From assembly GCF_021352225.1 (NCBI RefSeq), contig NZ_JAAUVI010000011.1, positions 1-64,000 on the forward strand: a stretch of 64,000 nucleotides of DNA, in the 5' to 3' direction. The DNA is from Methylobacterium sp. C25 (lineage in GTDB: Bacteria; Pseudomonadota; Alphaproteobacteria; Rhizobiales; Beijerinckiaceae). Below the pieces are notes generated by a model. The model was not told where the DNA came from and searched no databases. It saw only the letters and a program-made list of their open reading frames with translations. Shown one piece after another: positions 41,990 to 50,612 of the stretch. The number at the start of each line of letters is the position of its first letter. Position 1 is the first letter of the stretch. A program made the translations under genes and the position numbers.

Positions 41990-43074
41990 GGCGTGACTTC
42001 TTCGATGCGGACGGTCTGGCCGTCTTTCAGCGAATGAATACCGGCGACGACGACGCGCTCGCCGTCCTTCACGCCATCGCGCAGGCTGACACGCTCGGCG
42101 CCCTTCTTCGCGACGGTGACGTCCCGGCGCTCGACGCGGGTCATGCCATCCTTGTCGACCGGGGGCGCGATCCAGACGGAGGTCTTGCCATCCGCCTCGA
42201 GCAGGGCCGTGGCGGGCAGGAGCACGTAAGGATCGACCTTGCGGGTCAGCCCGACCGTGATGGTTGCGCCGAGGCGGAAGGCCGAGGGCGGGTCGATCAG
42301 CGCCAGCTTGATGCGGCGCGTCCGGGTGCTCTGGTCGGCGAATGGCGCGACCTCGCGCACGGTGCCGACGGTGGTGATCTCCGGCGCGCTCTGCAGCGAG
42401 ATGGCGAAACGGCCGTCGCGTGGCATGGTGCCGACGAGATCCTCGGGGATGTCGACCACCGCCTCGCGGACCTCGGGACGAGCCACCGTCACCACCGCCT
42501 GCCCGGCGCTGAGCACCTGCCCGACCTCGGCGAGACGCTGCGTGACAACGCCATCGAAATCGGCGTGGAGTTCGGTGTAGCCCATCTGGTCGCGGGCCCG
42601 CTGCAGGCTCGACATCGCTTGGGCGAGACGGGCCTGCGTCGTGTCGCGGCTGGCAACCGACGAATCGAGCTGGGCCTGGGTGACGTTGCCGCCCTCCATG
42701 AGCTTGCGGGAGCGCGCCTCGGTGGCAGCGGCGTTCTCGGCCTGCGCCTTGGCATCGGCGACGTCGGCTTCGGCGCGGGTCAGGGCGAATCGCGTCACCG
42801 TCGGATCGAGGGTGGCGAGGCGCTGGCCCTTCTTCACGGTGTCGCCCACCGTCACGTCGCGCGCCGCGACCCGGCCGCCGATCTGGAAGCCGAGCTGGGA
42901 CTGGTAACGGGGCTCGACGGTGCCGGCGAAGGGGCCGAACAGGTCGGTCTCGATGCGCTTTGCCACCATCACCAGAACCGGTCGGATCGGCGCCGGCTCG
43001 TGGCCCTCCTCGGCGGAAGGCTTGCAGCCGGCGAGCATCAGGCCCACGAGGGAAAGGACGAGGAGCCGCCTCAT
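41986..43074 (-). CDS. RND efflux periplasmic adaptor lipoprotein
   Basis: This is a membrane-fusion protein bridging permease and outer-membrane channel. The N-terminus MRRLLVLSLVGLMLAGC is a lipobox leader with C17 as lipidation site. The mature protein has LGFQIGGRVAARDVTVGDTVKKGQRLATLD (lipoyl half), a coiled-coil hairpin and LHADFDGVVTQRLAEVGQVLSAGQ (second half). A beta-barrel and a membrane-proximal domain follow. 362 residues, overlapping both neighbours by 4 bases. The long upstream frame belongs to the other adaptor's shadow and is not used. Confidence 0.93.
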   Translation of the reverse strand: MRRLLVLSLVGLMLAGCKPSAEEGHEPAPIRPVLVMVAKRIETDLFGPFAGTVEPRYQSQLGFQIGGRVAARDVTVGDTVKKGQRLATLDPTVTRFALTRAEADVADAKAQAENAAATEARSRKLMEGGNVTQAQLDSSVASRDTTQARLAQAMSSLQRARDQMGYTELHADFDGVVTQRLAEVGQVLSAGQAVVTVARPEVREAVVDIPEDLVGTMPRDGRFAISLQSAPEITTVGTVREVAPFADQSTRTRRIKLALIDPPSAFRLGATITVGLTRKVDPYVLLPATALLEADGKTSVWIAPPVDKDGMTRVERRDVTVAKKGAERVSLRDGVKDGERVVVAGIHSLKDGQTVRIEEVTP

Positions 43075-44201
43075 TTCGCGATGCCCTCCGCCTTGGGATC
43101 TGCCAAGGCGACGCTTTGGCCGGGGCGGAGGAACTGAATGCCGGCGGTGACCACGGATTCGCCGGGCTCGACGCCAGAGGCGAGCGCGATGGTGTCGAAC
43201 GCGTAGCGATCGATGGTGACGACGCGCGGAGCGACGGTGCCCTTCTCGCGGTCGTAGATCCAGACCGCGGGCTTGTCCTCCCAGCGATAGAGGGCCGACC
43301 AGGGTAGCACTACGGCCTCGCGCGCCTTGAAGTGGCCTCTGCCGATCACGACCGCGCCGAGCGTCATCGCCGGCGGCGTCTCGGTGAGGCCGATCTTCAC
43401 CCGCACCGTGCCAGAGGCCTGATCGACCGACGGGGAGATCTCGCGCACCGTTCCGGTCGTAGTCACCCGCGGATCGGCCTGGAGCGCGATGGCCACGCTC
43501 TTGCTCGCGGGCGGGTTGGCCGGCAGCGCCTCGTAGACGTTGAAGACGGCATCGCGCGGTCCGTCCTGAGCCAGAACCAGAACGGTCTGACCGGCCTGGA
43601 CGACCTGCCCGGTCTCGAACGAGCGGCTCAGGACGATGCCGGCCACACCCGCGCGCAGGTCGGTGTAGGAAAACTGCTCCTGAGCGGTGCCGAGCTGGGC
43701 CTTGGCCGATTCGACGCTCGCCTGGGTCGTGCGCAGCTGCTGCTCGGCCTGATCGTAGCTCGGACGCGTGGTATAGCCGCCGGCGAGCAGCTGCTCCTGG
43801 CGCTTGAACGCGACCTTGGCCTGCGTGAGCAGGGCTTCCGCCGAAACGAGCGCCGCCTTGGCGTTGTCGAGATTGGCTTGCTGTTCCTGCGGATCGAGTG
43901 TCGCCAGCACCTGATCCGCCTCGACATGATCGCCGACCTCGACGAGGCGCTTGGCGATCTTGCCATTGGTGCGGAAGGCGACGTTGGTTTGGGCCTGGGC
44001 CTGGATGTCGCCGGTGAAAATCAGGTCGGCGGCCACTGACGAGCGCTTCGCCTCGACGGTGCGTACGAGAACGACCGAGGTGTTGTTCGGGTCGTGATCC
44101 GCATCGGGCTCGGCCGCCCAACTTGCAGAGGCGGCAAGCATCGCAACCGCCGCGACGGCAGCGCGGTTACTGGAAAGGCGGGTCGAACGGGACGAAGGCA
44201 T
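43071..44201 (-). CDS. Second RND efflux periplasmic adaptor
   Basis: A second membrane-fusion protein heads the same operon. A Sec signal peptide (AAVAAVAMLAASASWA, cleaved before AEPD) and no lipobox cysteine distinguish it from its neighbour. The lipoyl halves are NVAFRTNGKIAKRLVEVGDHVEADQ and LRAGVAGIVLSRSFETGQVVQAGQ, separated by a coiled coil, with a beta barrel downstream (GTVRVKIGL). 376 residues. Two different adaptors with one permease is known for some RND systems and suggests heteromeric adaptors. Confidence 0.9.
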   Translation of the reverse strand: MPSSRSTRLSSNRAAVAAVAMLAASASWAAEPDADHDPNNTSVVLVRTVEAKRSSVAADLIFTGDIQAQAQTNVAFRTNGKIAKRLVEVGDHVEADQVLATLDPQEQQANLDNAKAALVSAEALLTQAKVAFKRQEQLLAGGYTTRPSYDQAEQQLRTTQASVESAKAQLGTAQEQFSYTDLRAGVAGIVLSRSFETGQVVQAGQTVLVLAQDGPRDAVFNVYEALPANPPASKSVAIALQADPRVTTTGTVREISPSVDQASGTVRVKIGLTETPPAMTLGAVVIGRGHFKAREAVVLPWSALYRWEDKPAVWIYDREKGTVAPRVVTIDRYAFDTIALASGVEPGESVVTAGIQFLRPGQSVALADPKAEGIAK

Positions 44202-44267
44202 GGGACGGGTCCACGGCGTTCGATTCCAGGCATCTATCGCAGGTCAGCCATATCCGCTAGTTTACCG

Positions 44268-44281
44268 ACCGTCCAGACGGT
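44268..44281. promoter_or_regulatory. Probable TetR operator between RND operon and tetR
   Basis: ACCGTC CA GACGGT is a perfect 6-bp inverted repeat in the 97-bp gap between the divergent RND operon and its TetR gene. It lies 18 bases before the tetR ATG. The flanking TTTACCG and TTTTTAAG add AT-rich promoter-like bases. A homodimeric TetR binding here would control both directions. Confidence 0.65.
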
Positions 44282-44298
44282 TTTTAAGAGGCGGGCGA

Positions 44299-44868
44299 AT
44301 GGAACCGAGGACACGCAGCCGCCGGGACGACCGGCCGGCGATCATTCTCGATGCGGCCGAGAGCGTGATGCGCCGCCTCGGTGCAGGCGCGCTGACCATC
44401 GACGCCGTCGCGACAGAGGCGTCGCTGAGCAAGGGCGGCGTGCTGCACCACTATGCCTCGAAGGACGCGCTGATCTGCGCCTTGGCGAAGCGCAAGCTGC
44501 AGCGGCTTCGCGAGGGCATTGCCGAACATGAAGCGCGCCAGGAGCCGCCCTCGGCCTCACCGGCCCTGGCGATGATCGCGAATGCGCGTGACACCTATTG
44601 TGAGGAGGACGGCTTTCCGCGCGCGCTCCTCGTCGCTTCGGCCGAGACGCCGGACGCGCTCGCCGATTTCCGGGGCTTCATCACCGAGCGTCTCGACCAG
44701 ATGGCCCGGCTCGAGGAAAAGCCCGGCGCCGGGGCTGTGCTGGTCTTCGCGCTGATCGGGCTGGCGGTCGGGCGCACGCTGGGCTTCCACGATCTCACCG
44801 GTGAGCAGGCCGACCGCATATTCGATGCGCTCGACGGGCTGGCGCGGGAACTGGGGAAGAAGCGCTGA
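44299..44868 (+). CDS. TetR-family repressor of the adjacent RND operon
   Basis: The N-terminal helix-turn-helix reads AIILDAAESVMRRLGAGALTIDAVATEASLSKGGVLHHYASKD in pieces, typical of TetR proteins, with SKGGVLHHY as recognition helix. The C-terminal ligand domain (AALVF-like AGAVLVFALIGLAVGRTLGF) is of the TetR_C_37-like sort, though I cannot name its ligand. 189 residues from ATG 44299; the longer frame upstream runs through the operator. It is divergent from the RND adaptor gene and probably represses both. Confidence 0.9.
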   Translation: MEPRTRSRRDDRPAIILDAAESVMRRLGAGALTIDAVATEASLSKGGVLHHYASKDALICALAKRKLQRLREGIAEHEARQEPPSASPALAMIANARDTYCEEDGFPRALLVASAETPDALADFRGFITERLDQMARLEEKPGAGAVLVFALIGLAVGRTLGFHDLTGEQADRIFDALDGLARELGKKR

Positions 44869-44892
44869 CCGAACGCCGGATATTCGGTCACG

Positions 44893-45789
44893 TCAGGCGA
44901 GAGCAGCCATCGCCTCGAACACCAGCGCATGCCGCGCTGCGAGCGCATCGACGTCGGTGTCGTAACCCCCGCCGATCACCGTCACGAGCGGAATTCCGCG
45001 CGCCCTCGCCTGCCGGATCACGTAAAGGTCTCGCGCCAGCAGGCCCTCGTCGCTGAGGCTGAGGCGACCGAGGCGGTCGTCCCGGTGCGGATCGACGCCG
45101 GCATTGTAGAACACGAGATCGGGTGAAAACGCCTCGATCAACGGCGGCAACTGCGCCTCCAGCACCGCGAGGTAGCCGGCATCGTCGAGATCATCCGGCA
45201 GGCCGATATCGAGATCGCCCGGGACCTTGGGGTTGGGGTAATTGTGCTCGGCGTGGATGGAGAGCGTGAACAGGTCCGGCTCGCTCGAGAGGCAATCGGC
45301 CGTGCCGTCGCCCTGATGTACGTCGCAATCGACGATGAGCGCGCGCCGCACGGACCCGTCCCGCTTCAGCGCGAGCGCTGCAATCGCCACGTCATTGAAG
45401 ATGCAGAAGCCGCGTCCGCCGTCGCGCCGCGCATGGTGGCTGCCGCCGGCCGCATTTCCCGCGAGCCCGTGCTTCAGCGCGAGGCGTGCGGCCGCGAGCG
45501 TTCCGCCCGACGAGGCGCAGGAGCGGGCCGCCACGCCCGCGTCGACGTGGAAGCCGATGATCCGCTCGACCTCGGGCGGCACGGCGGTGGCGAGGACGGC
45601 GTCGACATACGCTTGGTCATGGGCGAGCGAGAGCAGATCCGCGCCCGCCGGTTCGGGTCGCGTGAAGCCGTTCGGTGCGAGGCCGCGCTCGGTCAGGATC
45701 TCGGCGAGACGCCCGAACTTGCGCATCGGGAAGCGATGACCATCGGGCAGGCTCGCCTCGTAGGCGGGATGGAACAGGATCGGGACCAT
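44893..45789 (-). CDS. Histone deacetylase-family (acetoin utilisation/APAH-like) deacetylase
   Basis: This family removes acetyl groups from polyamines, acetyl-lysines or related amides using zinc. The active-site blocks are present: AGGSHHARRDGGRGFCIFNDVAIAA in pieces (the HH pair), VDCDVHQGDGTA (zinc ligands Asp/His) and YNAGVDPHRDDRLG (zinc Asp). GGGYDTDVDALAARHA near the end replaces the usual GGGY tyrosine region. 298 residues from ATG 45789 (MVPILFHPAY). Class IIb-like length. Convergent with the TetR gene, no operon partner. Confidence 0.92.
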   Translation of the reverse strand: MVPILFHPAYEASLPDGHRFPMRKFGRLAEILTERGLAPNGFTRPEPAGADLLSLAHDQAYVDAVLATAVPPEVERIIGFHVDAGVAARSCASSGGTLAAARLALKHGLAGNAAGGSHHARRDGGRGFCIFNDVAIAALALKRDGSVRRALIVDCDVHQGDGTADCLSSEPDLFTLSIHAEHNYPNPKVPGDLDIGLPDDLDDAGYLAVLEAQLPPLIEAFSPDLVFYNAGVDPHRDDRLGRLSLSDEGLLARDLYVIRQARARGIPLVTVIGGGYDTDVDALAARHALVFEAMAALA

Positions 45790-45972
45790 ATCTCGGCTAG
45801 ATGGTGCGTTGCCGGCGCAGGCTAAGGTTTCCACATCGCCTCAGGCTCCGGGAGGGGGCTGAGGGATCGGTGCTGCGGCTGCGCTGCAACGCCTTTGTCA
45901 CACGGCTGAAATCGGCCGCCCGCTAAGGGCACCCGATGCGCTGGTGGGAACGGCGCTGCGGAGTGATCGCGG

Positions 45973-47133
45973 ATGTTCGACAGCGTCGAGAGCGCAACCC
46001 TGATTGCCCTGTCGGTCTGCGGTTGCCTCACGCTGATCCATCTCGCCAGCATCGCGCTGGCTGCGAGCCGTCTCGGCCGCGACAGTGGTGCCTCGAACTT
46101 CCCGACCGGCGCTCCGATCTCGCTGGTGCGGCCGGTCTGCGGGCTCGAGACCTTCAGCGAGGAAACCCTCGCCCGTGGCTTCGCCCTCGATTACCCGGAC
46201 TACGAGATCCTCTTCTGTGTCGCGGACGAAAACGACCCGGTACTCCCGCTGGTTCGCCGGCTGATCGCCGCCCACCCCGCCGTGCCGTCGCGGCTGATCA
46301 TCGGCGACGTCCGGGTCAGCGACAATCCGAAACTCAACAACTGTATACGCGGCTGGGACGAGGCGCGGCACGATTGGGTGGTGCTCGCCGATTCCAACGT
46401 GTTGATGCCAACGGACTATCTCCAGCAGCTTCAGTCGGCCTGGCGTCGGGATACCGGCCTCGTCTGCTCGACGCCGATCGGGACCCGGCCGGACGGGTTC
46501 TTTGCAGAGGTCGAGTGCGCCTTCCTCAACACGCTGCAGGCGCGCTGGCAGTATTCAGGTGCCGCCCTCGGCTTCGGCTTCGCGCAGGGCAAGAGCATGC
46601 TCTGGCACAAGCCGTTCCTGGAGGAGCGCGGCGGCATCCGGGCACTCGGCGCTGAGATCGCCGAGGATGCGGCTGCGACGAAGCTGGTGCGGGATGCCGG
46701 CCGCAAGGTCCATCTCGTCGCTTTGCCCTTCAGCCAACCGCTCGGGCGCCGCAAGCTCTCGGAGGTCTGGCAGCGCCAGTTGCGCTGGGCGCGACTGCGC
46801 CGGATCACGTTTCCCCTGTTCTTCGCGCCCGAGATCGGCATCGGCGCGCTGTTCCCGTTCATGACGGCCCTTGCTCTCGCCGGGACACCGGAGGCGGTCG
46901 CCGGCCTGATGGCGATGGCCGTGCTCTGGTACGGGGCCGAATTCGCTCTCGCCCGCCATGCCGGCTGGTACCGCCCGAGCCGGCTGCTCGGCGCGATGCT
47001 GGTGCGCGACGCGATGCTGCCCGCTATCTGGGCCGGCGCCTGGTTCCGCAGCGCCATCGTCTGGCGTGGCAACGCCATGGATATCCGCACCAAGACGCCG
47101 CTGCGTCTCAGAACGCGCGTGACCGCGGCCTGA
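45973..47133 (+). CDS. GT21-type (ceramide glucosyltransferase/HpnI-like) membrane glycosyltransferase
   Basis: The enzyme transfers a sugar to a lipid acceptor at the inner membrane. An N-terminal TM segment (TLIALSVCGCLTLIHLASIALA) precedes the GT-A fold. The motifs are ISLVRPVCGLETFSEETL, CVADENDP, WVVLADSNVLM (acidic metal-like ADSN) and the QRQLRWARLRR block matching Q(R)xxRW. At least two TM segments follow. 386 residues. HpnI, which transfers GlcNAc in hopanoid cyclitol-ether synthesis, is a homologue, but no hpn genes are next to it, so acceptor and donor are open. Confidence 0.85.
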   Translation: MFDSVESATLIALSVCGCLTLIHLASIALAASRLGRDSGASNFPTGAPISLVRPVCGLETFSEETLARGFALDYPDYEILFCVADENDPVLPLVRRLIAAHPAVPSRLIIGDVRVSDNPKLNNCIRGWDEARHDWVVLADSNVLMPTDYLQQLQSAWRRDTGLVCSTPIGTRPDGFFAEVECAFLNTLQARWQYSGAALGFGFAQGKSMLWHKPFLEERGGIRALGAEIAEDAAATKLVRDAGRKVHLVALPFSQPLGRRKLSEVWQRQLRWARLRRITFPLFFAPEIGIGALFPFMTALALAGTPEAVAGLMAMAVLWYGAEFALARHAGWYRPSRLLGAMLVRDAMLPAIWAGAWFRSAIVWRGNAMDIRTKTPLRLRTRVTAA

Positions 47134-47317
47134 ATCGGGATCGCTCGGCGACCTGCTGGACCTGCAGACGAGGTGAGTTCTCAGCCGGATCGTGTCACGC
47201 TCGTCGCGAACGCTGAGGACCAGGCCCGCCGTGCTCTCGTTCGCCGTTTCGAATGGCGCGGTGGCCGAGACGATCCGTGGCGCATTCGGCCGCTCCCCGG
47301 GGGCCTCGCCACGGCCT

Positions 47318-47752
47318 TCAGTTCCCGTGGCGAAGTCCGAAGCCGCGCTCCTTGGCCATTTCGGATCGCTTGGCCGAGTAGCTCGATGCGACCATCGGAT
47401 AGTTTGCCGGCAGACCGAACCGCGCGCGGTAGCCGTCATAATCGAGCCCATGCGTCGAGAGATGACGCTTGAGCGTCTTGTAGGGCTTTCCGTCGATGAA
47501 GGAGATCAGTGCGTCGCGTGTGATCGAGCGTTTGATCTGGTTCGGCGTCGGCATGTCCTGGGACGTGTCCGGTGTCTCCGCAGGGGCCGAAAGGTTCGAG
47601 AGCGCGGCATGCACCCGTAGAATCAGGTTGGGCAATTCGTCGGAGGGCAAGGAGTTGTTCGCGACGTAAATCGCGACGATGTCGGCCGCCAAGCGTATCG
47701 GCCGTGACATCTCGAGTGTCGGCTCCGTGACGCCTTCGTCCGGCTCGCTCAT
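47318..47752 (-). CDS. MucR/Ros-family transcriptional regulator lacking zinc cysteines
   Basis: MucR/Ros proteins bind AT-rich promoter DNA. The C-terminal signature is present: KPYKTLKRHLSTHGLDYDGYRARFGLP and then YPMVASSYSAKRSEMAKERGFG. The zinc-finger CxxC-type ligand position, normally VCLEDGKKF, reads ALISFIDGKPY, so the cysteine is replaced. Zinc-less Ros homologues that still bind DNA are known in Mesorhizobium. The 144-residue protein starts at ATG 47752 (MSEPDEGVTEP). Its targets are unknown. The 3' end faces the glycosyltransferase gene. Confidence 0.9.
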   Translation of the reverse strand: MSEPDEGVTEPTLEMSRPIRLAADIVAIYVANNSLPSDELPNLILRVHAALSNLSAPAETPDTSQDMPTPNQIKRSITRDALISFIDGKPYKTLKRHLSTHGLDYDGYRARFGLPANYPMVASSYSAKRSEMAKERGFGLRHGN

Positions 47753-48068
47753 TGATCTACCCTGATTAGTACGGTGGCTGACACTTGTTCGAGGTCGCGC
47801 AATCTTCAACAGCCTTCGACCTTATGGAGATCAGGATGCGCTTGACGGTTGCATCATGCTCCACCCAAATGGGTGGGCATAGGGGTAAAGCAGACCGGAA
47901 TTAGGACTTGGTCGGCTGGTTTTTCCGTTGCGAGCCGGATCTGATCTTTTCACTGCAAGCCTGTTCAAGTGATCCCATCATTGCGCGGGACGGCTTGAGG
48001 AGTATCAACTCGGGTCCCGGTCGGCTCAACTAGGCTCTCGTCCGCCGTCAGAGATCTGCGACCGTCCT
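47753..48068. promoter_or_regulatory. Divergent region mucR / luxR-type gene with a perfect palindrome
   Basis: This 316-bp gap between divergent regulators contains a perfect inverted repeat CCACCC AAAT GGGTGG at 47861-47876, just after TTGACG (47842-47847), which could be a -35 element. It is a candidate operator. The remaining sequence shows no gene or RNA I can support. Confidence 0.45.
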
Positions 48069-49229
48069 ATGGCCCATCCCGCGCTTCGCGATGCGATCGA
48101 AGATGTTGGCCTGCTGATCGACGAGGCGGCCTTCGACGTCAGTCGCTGGCAGGACGTCTTGGACACCCTGACGCGTAACCTGTCCGGTACGCGCGCTAAT
48201 CTGCAAGTGGTCGATTCGACCCTCGGGCGCGCCGCACCAATGGTGAGTTCCGGTTGGCGCGCAGACGAGATGGACGCCTATGCGCGCCATTTCGGGGCGA
48301 TCAATCCTTGGGTTGCCGTCCTGCTCCGCTCGTCGACGATGACCACGATCTGCGCCGAGCATGAGTTCCCCTGCGACGAACTTCGCAAGAGCGAGTTCTA
48401 TCAGGATTGGCTCCGGCCGATCGGAGAAGTCGATGGGTCGAGCGGGATCAAGCTGTTGGACAGTGGGGGCCGGTTCGGGGCTCTGACACTGAGCTACGAC
48501 GCGAAGCGAACGGAGCGGCTCGTCCCGGACATTGCCCGCATGCTCCAGGCGCTCGCTCCGCGGATCGAACGCTCGCTCAATATCAGCCGCATCGGCGTCG
48601 GCGCGGCATGGCGCGCCGAGAGTACCACGCTGATCGGAGCGATCGCCGATCCGGCTCTCATCGTGACTTGGGACGGACGCTTGCTGGACGCGAACACGCC
48701 AGCAACAGACCTCATAGCGTGTGGTGCCGCGTTCCATCTCGGTGCGGCCGAAAAGATCCATTTCAAGGACGCCCGCATCGCGGAACGATTCCATGCGGCC
48801 CTGCGCGCGGCCTGCCTGGGACGTCCGAGCCCCGATTCCGCAGACGGATTGCATCTCTCGACACTGGCCGGCGACTTCGCGCTGACCATCGTCAGCCTTC
48901 GTCCCGATCTGAGGCGGATGCACGGCCTCACCCCATGGCTGGCCGCGGGCGAGATCGCGCTTGTCGTGATGAAGCGTTTTGGCTCTGGACGGCGCGCGGA
49001 TGCCGCCCAGATCTTGTCGCAGCGCTACCGGCTGTCCCCGGCCGAGGTGCGCATCGTCCTCGCCATGGACGGCAGGCGCGCCCTGTCCGACCTCGCTGCC
49101 GATCTCGGCATCTCGTACGAGACAGCGCGCTGGCACCTCAAACGCATCTTCGCCAAGCTCGGCATCTCGCGGCAGGCCGAATTGGTCGCCATGACGATCG
49201 AGCTGAGGGGCAACCTCTCCGGGCCTTGA
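48069..49229 (+). CDS. LuxR-type C-terminal HTH regulator
   Basis: The DNA-binding domain is at residues 325-375: RYRLSPAEVRIVLAMDGRRALSDLAADLGISYETARWHLKRIFAKLGISRQ, here read as the four GerE-type helices (SPAE, DLAADLGIS, ETARWHLKRIFAKLGI). The first 300 residues are not a recognisable autoinducer or response-receiver domain; a PAS-like stretch (IVTWDGRLLDANTPATDLI) is plausible. 386 residues. No luxI-type synthase is adjacent. It begins 317 bases from mucR, divergently, and may be linked to it by a shared palindrome. Confidence 0.82.
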   Translation: MAHPALRDAIEDVGLLIDEAAFDVSRWQDVLDTLTRNLSGTRANLQVVDSTLGRAAPMVSSGWRADEMDAYARHFGAINPWVAVLLRSSTMTTICAEHEFPCDELRKSEFYQDWLRPIGEVDGSSGIKLLDSGGRFGALTLSYDAKRTERLVPDIARMLQALAPRIERSLNISRIGVGAAWRAESTTLIGAIADPALIVTWDGRLLDANTPATDLIACGAAFHLGAAEKIHFKDARIAERFHAALRAACLGRPSPDSADGLHLSTLAGDFALTIVSLRPDLRRMHGLTPWLAAGEIALVVMKRFGSGRRADAAQILSQRYRLSPAEVRIVLAMDGRRALSDLAADLGISYETARWHLKRIFAKLGISRQAELVAMTIELRGNLSGP

Positions 49230-49244
49230 GACCGGCGTGGGCCG

Positions 49245-49565
49245 TCAGTGGCCGCAGCTGGTTGTGTCGCCGGAGGTGGCGATCGGGCGGCCGTTGATGA
49301 AGACGCCGTGCGCGCCGCTGGCGATTTTGCCGCAGCCGGCCTCGTCGCCGACCGTCGCCACGGGCTTGCCATTGATGAAGACGTTCGAGGAGCCGGTGCG
49401 GATCGTGCCGCCAGTGGTGGCATCGCCCTGACGCGCGGCCGGCCTTCCGTTGATCGTGACGCCCGTGGCGCCCCCGACGATCACGCCGGGCTTGCCCTCT
49501 TGAGCGGCGGCGCCGGCACCGAGGAGACCGAGGCCGGCCGCAATCAGGATCGTGTGGCGGAGCAT
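49245..49565 (-). CDS. Exported PAAR-like repeat protein
   Basis: The 106-residue product has a Sec signal peptide (MLRHTILIAAGLGLLGAGAAA). Three repeats of about 28 residues follow, each with V-x-INGRP/K-x-A-x-x-GD (GVTINGRPAARQGD, NVFINGKPVATVGD, GVFINGRPIATSGD). Such repeats occur in PAAR-type spike tips of type VI secretion needles, which normally lack signal peptides. No other type VI genes are near. Cysteines occur in the second and third repeats and at the end (TSCGH), possibly metal ligands. Function unknown; a periplasmic PAAR fold is inference. Confidence 0.8.
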   Translation of the reverse strand: MLRHTILIAAGLGLLGAGAAAQEGKPGVIVGGATGVTINGRPAARQGDATTGGTIRTGSSNVFINGKPVATVGDEAGCGKIASGAHGVFINGRPIATSGDTTSCGH

Positions 49566-49690
49566 GGTTCGGACCTTCCGTGAGCGTTCGCAGAATGCTT
49601 GCGAATCCGCGCTCGCGCTGAATCCTAGCCTGAGCCGAGCGTGGCCGTCACGCCGGGCCGGCTCGGCTCGAGCAACCCACGCCGAGGGTT

Positions 49691-50323
49691 CTACGGAATG
49701 CCCAGGATCTTGTGCGTCTGCAGAGAGAGCCGCCAGCGGGCATCGGCCCGGCAATAGGCGATGGCAGCCTGCGTGTTGGCGAGGCGGTCCGGCCCGTCCA
49801 TCGGCTGCAGAAAGCGGCGGCTAAAGGCGAGGTCGGCGAAGCGTTCGGGTTCGGCACCGGCTTGCGGAAACACCAGTTTCAGCTCGTGGCCGCTCGTCTG
49901 CACCAGCGGGTTGCCGGCCTTCGGGCTGACGCAGATCCAGTCGATTCCCTCCGGTGCGGGCAGGGTCCCGTTGGTCTCGACCGCGATCTCGAAGCCCTTC
50001 GCATGCACGGCCTCGATCAGCGGGGGGTCGAGCTGCAGCAGCGGCTCGCCGCCGGTGAAAACCACGAAGCGGTCGGCCTCGCCGCCTTCCCAGGTCCGGG
50101 CGATGGCGGCAGCGAGGTCGGCGGCCGTGGCAAAGCGCCCTCCCCCCTCGCCGTTCAGGCCGACGAAATCAGTGTCGCAGAACCGGCAGGCGGCATCCGC
50201 CCGGTCCTCCTCCCGGCCCGACCAGAGATTGCAGCCGGCGAAGCGGCAGAACACGGCGGCACGGCCGGCCTGCGCGCCCTCGCCCTGCAGCGTGTGAAAC
50301 ACTTCCTTGACCGCGTAGGCCAT
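49691..50323 (-). CDS. queE: 7-carboxy-7-deazaguanine synthase (radical SAM)
   Basis: QueE converts 6-carboxytetrahydropterin to 7-carboxy-7-deazaguanine in queuosine synthesis. The iron-sulfur motif is CNLW followed by a 14-residue spacing to CRFC (CX14CX2C), the variant reported for Burkholderia QueE rather than CX3CX2C. The GGEPLLQ motif and the VETNGT block follow, then SPKAG. 210 residues from ATG 50323. No queC, queD or folE is in this window. The 3' end is 125 bases from the PAAR-like gene. Confidence 0.93.
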   Translation of the reverse strand: MAYAVKEVFHTLQGEGAQAGRAAVFCRFAGCNLWSGREEDRADAACRFCDTDFVGLNGEGGGRFATAADLAAAIARTWEGGEADRFVVFTGGEPLLQLDPPLIEAVHAKGFEIAVETNGTLPAPEGIDWICVSPKAGNPLVQTSGHELKLVFPQAGAEPERFADLAFSRRFLQPMDGPDRLANTQAAIAYCRADARWRLSLQTHKILGIP

Positions 50324-50612
50324 CGCTCGTCCTGCCGGTGAACCGGCCTGCCTCTCGACCCGTTACCGCCGCAGATAACCCCGCTGTCCCCGGATCGCCA
50401 CCGGCAGCAGCGCGGCCCAGGCTCCATTCGGGACCGCGGCCGAGATCGATGGGGACAAGCGGCTTCGCCTTGCTCTCGCCAAAGAGCCCGCGTTGAAGTC
50501 CGGCGTTGTGTGTTCGACATTTGCGTCGGCGCGCCATGGTTCGACGATGTCGGCGCTGCCGAAACGGCACGCTCGGCTCCTGCCACTAGCCTCGCGACTG
50601 AGACCTTTTCCA

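Noticed and set aside
41986..44121. 711-residue fused adaptor frame
   Set aside because: Its first half is a shadow in a different frame of the neighbouring adaptor; only the part from ATG 43074 is real.
45973..47133. Assignment as HpnI of hopanoid synthesis
   Set aside because: The fold fits, but no hpn genes are adjacent and the acceptor cannot be read from sequence, so only the GT21-type call is kept.
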